Shown: positions 32,334-40,300 of the stretch, in pieces
Numbering within the stretch: position 1 is the first letter of the stretch
Layout of the letters: each line of letters starts with the position of its first letter
Source: an uncultured Flavobacteriaceae bacterium
GTDB taxonomy: Bacteria; Bacteroidota; Bacteroidia; Flavobacteriales; Flavobacteriaceae
Direction of reading: 5' to 3'
Assembly (NCBI GenBank): GCA_938020445.1
Contig: CALIIC010000080.1
Span: 1-64,000 of the forward strand
Length of the DNA stretch: 64,000 nt
Notes under the pieces: model-generated
Told to the model about the DNA's origin: nothing
Databases searched by the model: none
What the model saw: the letters and a program-made list of their open reading frames with translations, nothing else
Position numbers and translations under genes: made by a program

Positions 32334-33656
32334 ATGACCAAACCGCTACCAGTTAAGGGAAGTAAAAAATTATTGAATGCCTGGGCGTTTTACGACTGGG
32401 CGAATTCCGTTTATAACCTGGTTATTTCCTCTGCGATTTTCCCCATATTTTATGGTGCCCTTACCCTGTTAAAAGATGACGAAGGAAATGTAGTAAGCGA
32501 TACCGTACGTTTTCTAGGAATTGACTTTAACAATGACACCTTGATCAGTTATGTTACGGCGGCCGCATTTTTGGTGGTTTCTTTTCTTAGTCCGTTTTTA
32601 AGCGGAATTGCCGATTATGTAGGCAATAAAAAAATGTTCATGAAGTTTTTTTGCTACTTAGGGGCCGTTTCCTGTATTGGCCTTTATTGGTTTAATATGG
32701 AGTACCTCTGGTTTGGGCTACTGTGCTATTTTTTGGCATTGATCGGCTTTTGGTCAAGCTTGGTGTTCTATAACTCCTACTTGCCCGACATCGCTTTTCC
32801 GGAACAACAAGACGCTATCAGCGCAAAGGGGTATTCCTATGGGTATGTAGGCAGTGTACTGTTGTTGATTATTTGCCTTGTCATGATTTTAAAATTCGAT
32901 ATGTTCGGGTTTGAAGATGAAGGCACCCCTACAAGACTTTCTTTTATACTGACAGGGCTTTGGTGGATCGGTTTTAGCCAATATACCTACTATCATCTTC
33001 CCAAAGGAAATAAACAAGAGAATTTTGGAAAAGATGTACTGTTCAACGGCTTTAAGGAGCTAAAACTAATTTGGGGAAAGATTAAGGCGAATGTGCCCCT
33101 AAAAAGATATTTAAGGGCATTTTTCGTGTATAGCATGGCGGTACAAACCATTATGTTGATTGCTACGTATTTTGGTATTGAAGAGTTGGATTGGGGCACT
33201 ACGGATTCTACCACGGGTTTAATAGTTAGTATTTTGCTCATTCAGATAGTCGCGATTCTCGGGGCATATATTACTTCCAAATGTTCCCAACGCTTTGGGA
33301 ATATCAATACCTTGATCGTGTTGAATATCATTTGGATCGCTATTTGCATTTTTGCATATACGATTACCACGCCGATGGAGTTTTATTGCACAGCCAGCGC
33401 AGTAGGGCTTGTAATGGGAGGTATTCAATCACTTTCAAGATCTACTTATTCGAAACTGATACCGGAGGGAGCGCTAGATACGGCCTCTTACTTTAGCTTT
33501 TATGATGTTTCGGAGAAAATAGGAATAGTTATTGGGATGCTCAGTTATGGGTACATAGCCCAAGTCACCGGGAGCATTCGATATTCAATTATATTTTTGA
33601 CCCTTTTCTTTGTCGTAGGGATGCTTCTTTTGACAAGGGTAAATAAAAAACCCTGA
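32334..33656 (+). CDS. MFS transporter, UMF1 (Atg22-like) family
   Basis: Integral inner-membrane transporter of 440 residues with about twelve hydrophobic segments. The start LLNAWAFYDWANSVYNLVISSAIFP is the UMF1 family signature, and VMGGIQSLSRSTYSKLIPEG followed by FFSFYDVSEKIG is the conserved central loop. Substrates of bacterial UMF1 proteins are largely unknown. The ATG lies directly after the T-tract of the upstream terminator, leaving no room for a leader or ribosome-binding site between them, and no other in-frame start is near. Its TGA stop is inside the stem of the next hairpin. Confidence 0.88.
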   Translation: MTKPLPVKGSKKLLNAWAFYDWANSVYNLVISSAIFPIFYGALTLLKDDEGNVVSDTVRFLGIDFNNDTLISYVTAAAFLVVSFLSPFLSGIADYVGNKKMFMKFFCYLGAVSCIGLYWFNMEYLWFGLLCYFLALIGFWSSLVFYNSYLPDIAFPEQQDAISAKGYSYGYVGSVLLLIICLVMILKFDMFGFEDEGTPTRLSFILTGLWWIGFSQYTYYHLPKGNKQENFGKDVLFNGFKELKLIWGKIKANVPLKRYLRAFFVYSMAVQTIMLIATYFGIEELDWGTTDSTTGLIVSILLIQIVAILGAYITSKCSQRFGNINTLIVLNIIWIAICIFAYTITTPMEFYCTASAVGLVMGGIQSLSRSTYSKLIPEGALDTASYFSFYDVSEKIGIVIGMLSYGYIAQVTGSIRYSIIFLTLFFVVGMLLLTRVNKKP

Positions 33657-33671
33657 CGTTTTCGGTCAGGG
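33651..33671. terminator. Bidirectional terminator overlapping the MFS stop
   Basis: CCCTGAC (33651-33657) pairs with GTCAGGG (33665-33671) around a 7-base loop. On the minus strand it is followed by a TTTTTTATTT tract, so it should end the DUF2807 operon. The TGA of the MFS gene is part of the first arm. Confidence 0.65.
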
Positions 33672-33728
33672 CTTTCAATGATGGTTGTTCGCTTTTTGAT
33701 GTGTTCGCCATGGGCGAGTTAAGGTTGT

Positions 33729-34454
33729 TTATCCTTTTGAAATATCTCCGGAACCAGAGGTCTTGGTGTCTAGTTTCTTGGGATTGCCACGGTAGCTAAT
33801 ATCCCCAGAACCTGAAACGCGTGCTTTTAGCATTTCCGTGGCGGTTACCTTGATATCCGCAGACCCCGAAACGGTAGCATCGACCACTTCTGCTTCTAAA
33901 TCATAGGCCTTGATATCGCCAGAACCGGATACCGAAGCATCAAAATTGCCCGTTTTGCCTTTTAAGGTAATATCTCCTGACCCAGACATGCTTGCAGTCA
34001 TACTGTCGGCTTCGATTGATAAGGTAATGTCTCCAGAACCTGACATGGCCGTTTTGAAGTTCCCTGATTTGATGGTCGTTTTGCCAACAATATCTCCAGA
34101 ACCAGAAAGGCTAACCGCATCTATACGTTCTACAGGTACGGTAATTCGAATACCTTCGTTCCAGTTCGAAGGCTTAAGGTTATAGCCTTTTTTAACTTTA
34201 ATCACTAGTTTACCGCTCTTAACCTCGGTAACAATGTACTCCAATAAGTTTGACTCTCCCGCTAAGGTAAGCTCTCCTTCATTTCCGCTTACAAGATCTA
34301 CATCAAACCAACCAGATACTGCAATTTGGTCATAGTCCCCAACACTTCTTTCAATGCTTTGTGAATTGCCGTTTCCTTTGATTTTTTTGCCCCATTGCGC
34401 TGTACACGAAACGGTTAATAATACTACTAAACTTAGGCTCAATAAATTTTTCAT
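33729..34454 (-). CDS. Head-GIN (DUF2807) domain protein with SGSGDI repeats
   Basis: Exported protein of 241 residues. The signal peptide starts MKNLLSLSLVVLLTVSC, so it is a probable lipoprotein. From about residue 115 the motif SGSGDI (once SGSADI) occurs seven times at a spacing of 18-21 residues, the pattern expected of a right-handed beta-solenoid with Gly-Asp turns stacked on one face. This is the DUF2807 or 'putative auto-transporter adhesin, head GIN' family. It is the last gene of the sigma-factor operon, 24 bp after the related DUF4097-like gene. Surface adhesion or a stress-related envelope role is inferred only from the family name and the operon. Confidence 0.85.
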   Translation of the reverse strand: MKNLLSLSLVVLLTVSCTAQWGKKIKGNGNSQSIERSVGDYDQIAVSGWFDVDLVSGNEGELTLAGESNLLEYIVTEVKSGKLVIKVKKGYNLKPSNWNEGIRITVPVERIDAVSLSGSGDIVGKTTIKSGNFKTAMSGSGDITLSIEADSMTASMSGSGDITLKGKTGNFDASVSGSGDIKAYDLEAEVVDATVSGSADIKVTATEMLKARVSGSGDISYRGNPKKLDTKTSGSGDISKG

Positions 34455-34478
34455 AATGTTTGTTTAAAGATTGATGAT

Positions 34479-35567
34479 TTAATTTTTACTAAATGAGATA
34501 CTTCCGTACTCGCTGTTAATGCTTATAAAGTTGCTGCTATTTGCATCGCCATAATGGCCTTTATAGTACTTACTGGTAGACTTGACTTTGCTGATACTCA
34601 TTTCAAAATCATCCTTTCCACTAACGCCCGCATAGGAGGTCGTAATTTCAAAATTGAAGTTGTATGCTGGGTCATAACCAATTTTCACTCCTGTATAGTC
34701 CGTTTTAAGTCTTACATTTCCGGCATCCGCTGCCAACTTGGAGATTTTTAAAGAACCATAGTCCGATGTGATATCCACGTTGCCATGAATGGTGCCCAAT
34801 CGAACACTGATATAATCTCCGGTTCCCTGTACATTATCGGCTTCTCCTACTTCTATTTTTCCATAATCACTAGAGTAATCCAAATTACCCATTTTTTCGA
34901 TTTTGGAATTGGTATAATCCGCGTTGATGACCAAGTCCCCGGCTTTCTCTATGGTAAATCCGGAGTAATCTGCCGAAACCTTACCACTGTTCATATAACC
35001 AATTCTGGAATTGGAGGTATAGTCAAAGCTCAAGCTATTATTTCGTCCACGAAGCTCCCCAATGTCAAGGCGCCCATAATCACAGCTTATTTTTGCATGC
35101 CCATCTACACGATCAAGCGAAATGCTTCCATAATCGTTACTAAGGCTCACATTGCTTTTTACAGGTAACTTAATGGTATAATTGATTTGCATATTCACTT
35201 TGGTATTGCCTCCCCAGCCCCAGCTATTTCTTTCTTTGGCGAAGATTGTCCTAGCAGATACCATGCTATTGCTAGCATCGAAGTCTACAGAGATTTCATC
35301 TAGCTTTTTTTGCACTTTTTCCTCATTGTTCCCGTTCGTTTTAATGTGAACCTCGATTAGAATCCTATTTTCGTTCCAAGAAACGATGTTCAAGTTTCCG
35401 TAGCTATTGTTCACCTTTAATAAGGGATTCGCGCTAACCTCATACTCTTTTTTAATTGTTTTTTCTTTGGTATACTTACCCTTTAACTTGCCGGTATGGG
35501 CCAAGAGTATAAAGGGGCACAGCAGTAAAAGAAGCGTGCTATATTTAGATAGTATAGTTTTCATCAT
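34479..35567 (-). CDS. DUF4097-like beta-solenoid surface protein
   Basis: Exported protein of about 360 residues. A signal peptide (MMKTILSKYSTLLLLLCPFILLAHTG) is followed by a polar region and then a long run of strand-turn repeats marked by DYG, DYT or DYS (for example SNDYGSISLD, SCDYGRLDIG, NADYTNSKIE, SSDYGKIEVG, TSDYGSLKIS), spaced about 18-22 residues apart. This is the DUF4097/putative adhesin pattern and resembles the head-GIN protein encoded next. I use the ATG at 35567, which overlaps the putative anti-sigma gene by 23 bp. A longer start exists but would lengthen the overlap and add a polar stretch before the signal. Confidence 0.8.
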   Translation of the reverse strand: MMKTILSKYSTLLLLLCPFILLAHTGKLKGKYTKEKTIKKEYEVSANPLLKVNNSYGNLNIVSWNENRILIEVHIKTNGNNEEKVQKKLDEISVDFDASNSMVSARTIFAKERNSWGWGGNTKVNMQINYTIKLPVKSNVSLSNDYGSISLDRVDGHAKISCDYGRLDIGELRGRNNSLSFDYTSNSRIGYMNSGKVSADYSGFTIEKAGDLVINADYTNSKIEKMGNLDYSSDYGKIEVGEADNVQGTGDYISVRLGTIHGNVDITSDYGSLKISKLAADAGNVRLKTDYTGVKIGYDPAYNFNFEITTSYAGVSGKDDFEMSISKVKSTSKYYKGHYGDANSSNFISINSEYGSISFSKN

Positions 35568-36108
35568 TATAATTTTTATAGTTTTTAATGGTCTCAATTT
35601 GGTTTAGTACTTCTTGTAAAAGATCAATTCTTGTCTGAAAATTGGTTATCATGGCACTTAAAATAAATTTGCTGTTACCGCCATTGATCAGATCTTTTTC
35701 CAATTGTTGATAATTAAGTTCCAGCTTTTTCAACTGTACCATGGTATCATCTACAATTTGTTTGGTTTCAGGACCGGTCTCGCTCTCCAGTTGCTTTACC
35801 TGTTCTTCGATCAGGCTCGCAAAATAGAACTGACTGTTGGATACCTCGGGCGAAATTTCAGCTACTTGCTCCTCAATAGTGGGTTGTACGCTAAATTTAC
35901 CGATACTTAGGGCTATTAAGGCCAAGGCTGCAGCGGCAATCGATAAAGGTTTCCAAATCGATTTCTTTTTTCGTTGCTGAATGCCCACTACCCCTTTAGA
36001 GGCATTCAATTTTTCCAAAAAACGTTCTTGATGGCCCTCCATCGGTTCTTCTAAATCGAAGGTTCCTTGAAGGTTGTCAAATAGTTTTTCTAAATTTTCT
36101 TTTTCCAT
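35545..36108 (-). CDS. Putative membrane-anchored anti-sigma factor
   Basis: 187-residue single-span protein of unknown family. Residues 1-50 are acidic and likely cytoplasmic, a transmembrane helix is at about 52-72 (WKPLSIAAAALALIALSIGKF), and the rest is a periplasmic helical part with coiled-coil-like spacing (LIEEQVKQLESE, QLKKLELNYQQLEKDL). It starts 2 bp after the ECF sigma stop and overlaps the next gene, the usual place for a cognate anti-sigma factor. I see no zinc-binding HxxxCxxC motif, so the class of anti-sigma is unclear and the role rests on context. Confidence 0.65.
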   Translation of the reverse strand: MEKENLEKLFDNLQGTFDLEEPMEGHQERFLEKLNASKGVVGIQQRKKKSIWKPLSIAAAALALIALSIGKFSVQPTIEEQVAEISPEVSNSQFYFASLIEEQVKQLESETGPETKQIVDDTMVQLKKLELNYQQLEKDLINGGNSKFILSAMITNFQTRIDLLQEVLNQIETIKNYKNYNDENYTI

Positions 36109-36110
36109 GA

Positions 36111-36662
36111 TTAGGCATTTATCAATTTTTTTCTCAAACTTTCTTTGGCTCTCGAAATGGTCGTTCTACAGTTGGCGTAACTAATGTTCATTATGCTACT
36201 GATTTCTTCGTAATCATATCCTTCTATTAAATGTAAGGTCAAAGAAACTCTGTAATTGTCTTTTAAACAGTTCATGGTTTCCATCACTTTTTGAGCCTTC
36301 AGTTCGGTTATCCCGTGATCTGAAACAACTCCATCGTTATCTTCGACCTTGTACATTACATCATCTAAGGCAACTTCATTCTTTTTCTGTTGCTTTCGAT
36401 AGTGATAGATACTGTTGTTTATTACAATTCGTTTTAACCAGGATCCAAAGGTTACTTCACCTTTAAAAGTCTGCAGTTTCGTAAACGCGTTTAAAAACGA
36501 TTCTTGCATGACGTCTTCGGCTTCGGCGCTATCTTTTACAATTCTAACGGCTGTGTTGTACATAGCCTTGTAATAGCGATTGTAAACTTCTAGCTGGGCG
36601 CTTTGTCTCCCTTCAATACACCATTGTAATAATGCATCAATATGTTCTCTTTTGTGGCTCAA
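36111..36662 (-). CDS. ECF RNA polymerase sigma factor
   Basis: Sigma-70 family extracytoplasmic-function factor of 183 residues. Region 2 is visible from about residue 25 to 95 (YNRYYKAMYNTAVRIVKDSAEAEDVMQESFLNAF), with the -10 recognition part in FKGEVTFGSWLKRIVINNSIYHYRKQ. Region 4 lies from about 125 to 180 with the helix-turn-helix YDYEEISSIMNISYANCRTTISRAKESLRKKL. It heads an operon with a putative anti-sigma factor and two solenoid proteins, which are its likely targets. In this phylum such factors usually control envelope or surface genes. Confidence 0.93.
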   Translation of the reverse strand: MSHKREHIDALLQWCIEGRQSAQLEVYNRYYKAMYNTAVRIVKDSAEAEDVMQESFLNAFTKLQTFKGEVTFGSWLKRIVINNSIYHYRKQQKKNEVALDDVMYKVEDNDGVVSDHGITELKAQKVMETMNCLKDNYRVSLTLHLIEGYDYEEISSIMNISYANCRTTISRAKESLRKKLINA

Positions 36663-37200
36663 AAGGTGGATGGTTTGTATTAATGATGAGTCAATTTAAC
36701 AATTGTTACAGTAAAGGTGAAAAAAAAACGAAAATACACTTTAGTAATTTTTAATTGTCTTGAATAGGTGTGCTTAAGTAGTTGATTGTTATTGTTTTAT
36801 GGTTGTTGGAAACGGAATGAATAAAATTTTCTTTTTAGCCAAAAATCTAATTTGGGCCTTGTTTAATAGCGATTTGTATTTGAATCAGAGAAATTTTGAG
36901 TCCTTTTGAACAAGTCAAGTAGAAAAGTGACGGTTTTCTTATGATTACTTAAATGAGGATGGTTGAGATTGGAATTATAGGTTTTGTTTCGGGTATATTT
37001 GATGAGAAATTTGGTTGTTATTGGTATGAAATAGCGTTTTCTTTTGATGCTATTTTTGCAAGAAGAAATGAATATTGACAGGATGTTTATATACAGGAAC
37101 TCCTTATGACTTACATACTTTGACAGTGGTTTCGTAAATCATTTATTATCAATGACTATTTTACGATTCAACATCTTTTTCAATTTTAAGGAAATGTGTA

Positions 37201-37234
37201 TTTAATCGATCAATTTTAAGATTTGTCGATTAAA
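37201..37234. promoter_or_regulatory. 9-bp inverted repeat, possible operator
   Basis: TTTAATCGA (37201-37209) and TCGATTAAA (37226-37234) are exact inverted repeats separated by 16 bp. The pair is about 36 bp upstream of a TAnnTTTG box, where an activator could bind. A chance AT-rich palindrome cannot be ruled out. Confidence 0.3.
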
Positions 37235-37269
37235 TCATTTCTTTCATCGACTATATCTGAATTTCGCGC

Positions 37270-37277
37270 TAGTTTTG
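37270..37277 (+). promoter_or_regulatory. Putative -7 box for the oxidase gene
   Basis: TAGTTTTG matches TAnnTTTG and lies 48 bp upstream of the ATG at 37326. The -33 region has only TTTC at a loose spacing, so the gene may need an activator. Confidence 0.4.
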
Positions 37278-37325
37278 CTTCGACAAATTATTCCCCTGGA
37301 AAACGTTGCTAATTTTTAATAAACC

Positions 37326-40300
37326 ATGGGAGATATTACTTCTAAAAGCGGTTGTTCGCTGATTCTTATTTTTACTTTGTTCTTATCGATTACCCTAAGT
37401 TCCCAGACCGCTGACATTGATGGCCAATGGAGCGCTCCCATCGGGTTCGAGATCGTACCCGTTGCCGTTGCCAATATGCCCGACGGTCGTTTGCTGACCT
37501 GGGCGGCGAGTTCGCCCACGACCTTTGTGGAAGTGAGCACCGGTGCCACCTATGCCGAGATATTCGATCCTACGATCGGGACGGCGGGCCAGCCCCTCGG
37601 GCAGTTCGTCTCCAATACCCAACATGACATGTTCTGCCCCGGGATCAATCTATTGCCCGACGGGCGAATCATGGCCGCCGGTGGCGCCTCGAGCGACCGG
37701 GTGAGCATTTTCGACCCGAACACGGAACTCTGGGGCGTTGCCGACCGTATGAACATTCCCCGTGGTTATCAGGGCAACGTAACGCTTTCCGATGGATCGG
37801 TCTTCACCCTTGGGGGTTCCTGGGCCGATGGGAACTCGCCCTCCACCAATGGCCAGAAGGACGCCGAGCTATGGTCTCCCCTTACGGGCTGGTTCAAGCT
37901 CCCTGGCATCCTTGGGGCCGATATCTTTACCGCCAACGATCTGAACACCGAGGCCCGTGGCCTCTACCGGGTCGATAACCACCTATGGCTCTGGGCGGCG
38001 CCCAACGGGAAGATCTTCCATGCGGGCCCCAGCGAGGAGATGCACTGGATCGATGTTACCGGGACCGGCAGTGTCACCAGCGCGGGGATCCGTACCGGCG
38101 ACACCTATTCGATGAAGGGCACCACGGTGATGTTCGATCAGGGCAAGATCCTCAAGGTAGGGGGCGCCGAGTCCTATGACAGCGACCACCCTGCCAAGGA
38201 CAATGCCTTTGTAATAGATATAAACAACGAGGCGAGCGTAACGGTGGTACCCACGGCCAATAGCCTTGAGTTCTCCCGTACGATGCTCAATAGCGTGGTG
38301 CTTCCCAACGGGGAGGTACTGGTGACTGGTGGGCTCGACCAGGCCAAGGTGTTCACCGATGTGGGAGCCCGCTTCGCGGGGGAGATCTACAGTCCGGTGA
38401 CCAATAGTTGGCGTACCGTGGCCGGGATGGCCGAGGCGCGCACCTACCACAGCGTATCGATATTGATGTCCGACGGGCGGGTGTTCGTCGGCGGGGGCGG
38501 CCTGTGCGACGGCACCCCCGGCTGTGTCAACCACCAGAGCGCGGAGATCTATAGCCCGCCCTACCTGTTCGCCCCCGGCGGGGCATTGGCCGCCAGACCG
38601 GCGATCACCACGGCCCCCGACCTGGCCGATTACGGGGACGCCATCGCGGTGACCACCGATGTGGCGGTAAGCGAATTCAGCCTGATCCGTTTTTCGGGGG
38701 CCACCCACAGTACCAACAACGAACAAAGGAGGATTCCCCTTACCACCGTGGCGGGGACCTCCCATAGCCTGACCATCCCGAACAGGGAACTGCTCCCCCC
38801 CGGGTATTATATGCTCTTCGCATTGGACGCCCAAGGGGTGCCATCGGTCTCGAAGAGCATCAAGATCGGCAATGCCGTCCCCTTGGCGCAGAACCCGAAC
38901 CTGGTCCTTGACCTGGACTTCGAGGAGGGCGCGGGCACCTTGGCCGCCGACACATCGGGCAACAATAACGACGCCACGATCCTGGAAAGGGACAATACGG
39001 GCGCCGCAGTGCCCGCACAGGAATATTGGGGCACCGGGCTCTTCGGAAGCGGGGCCCTTGAGATGGACGGGCTGGAACACAACAGCAACGCCATCGTGGA
39101 GGTGGCCAATTCCACTTCCATGGAAACGATCGCGGACCAAGTGACCGTAATGGCATGGGTCTACCGCAACGCGGGGAGCGTGATCCCGCAGACCGGGAAG
39201 GTCGCCAACGTAGGGGTCATGAGCCATGACTACCCGGCCATGTTCGTGGGCTTCCACAACACCCTTTACAAATGGTCCTTCGGGGCCGATAGCTTTATCG
39301 ATTGCTATGCCGGCTACGCGCCGGTGGACACCTGGGTGCACATCACCGCCACCTATGACGGGCAGACCGCCAAGCTCTATGCCAACGGTACCGAGGTATG
39401 CTCCAAGACCGTTACCGGCCCCTTGGACCTGATAGACGATGGTACGGTCTACAGTACGTTCACCACCTCGGGCTTCTACGATGACAGGGCCACTCCGGTA
39501 GTGCCCTATGGCAACCAGAGCGGGCTTACCGACGAACTCGACGGCCGTATGGACGAGCTCAAGGTGTTCAACAAGGCCCTGGGGGCCGAGGAGATAAAGA
39601 CCTTCTTTCAACTGGGACAGCAGACGGGCAACCCGGATGTGCCCGACTGCCCCGACGGGACGATCACCGCGGAATTCAAGATAGGCGCAACGGGCACCTG
39701 GACACAGGGAAATTTCATTACGGCCAACGAAGGAGACGAAGTATTCATCCGAGCGCAGACCACAGGGGAATACTTTATCACCACCCACCAGGTAGACGGC
39801 CCCACTTTTTCCTCAACAACGACACCCGAATACCAGATAGACACCGGCGTGAACATCATAGGGGTGCCGCCCTACAACAACCCCGATCGGAACAATGGCC
39901 TGGTCGACCAGAGCAACAATGGGCTCTTCGCACTTACTACCGCAGGGGGATGTGCCACTGTCATATCGCTAACCGTACTAGGAAACTGTGACCCTGGGGA
40001 AACCGAGATAAGTCCAGAATATAATATTAACGGGGTATGGTGTAACAATACAACCAGACCTTGTGAAAGCGAAATCACAATAAACGAGGGTGATGCACTG
40101 ATTTTAAGCATTTTACCAAATACAGTACCTAGTTTTACAATCATAGATCCTGATGGTATAGTCTATACAGGAGACCAGACTTTTAGCGCAGTTACGCCAA
40201 CAATGTCGGGGCGATATACCTTTGTTTCAAATGAAGGGTGTAATACTACGCTCGATATTACGGTAAATGAAGTAGATTGTGCCACTTTCGGCTTAGAAAC

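Larger units (their letters stand above)
36663..37325. other. Long non-coding region before the copper-radical oxidase gene
   Basis: About 660 bp of AT-rich DNA between divergent transcription units. No ORF of coding-like composition and no tRNA-like fold is seen. It holds the presumed upstream control of the ECF operon and, near its right end, an inverted repeat (37201-37234) and a promoter box (37270-37277) for the large plus-strand gene. Confidence 0.45.

Noticed and set aside
36663-37325. Possible small RNA or tRNA in the long gap
   Set aside because: No cloverleaf, no GGTTCGAATCC-like arm and no clear terminator with a promoter at a fitting distance were found.
37983-39788. Long minus-strand open frame (601 codons) inside the oxidase gene
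   Set aside because: It is antisense to a well-supported enzyme, has low-complexity Gly/Arg/His-rich composition, and exists because GC-rich DNA lacks stop codons.
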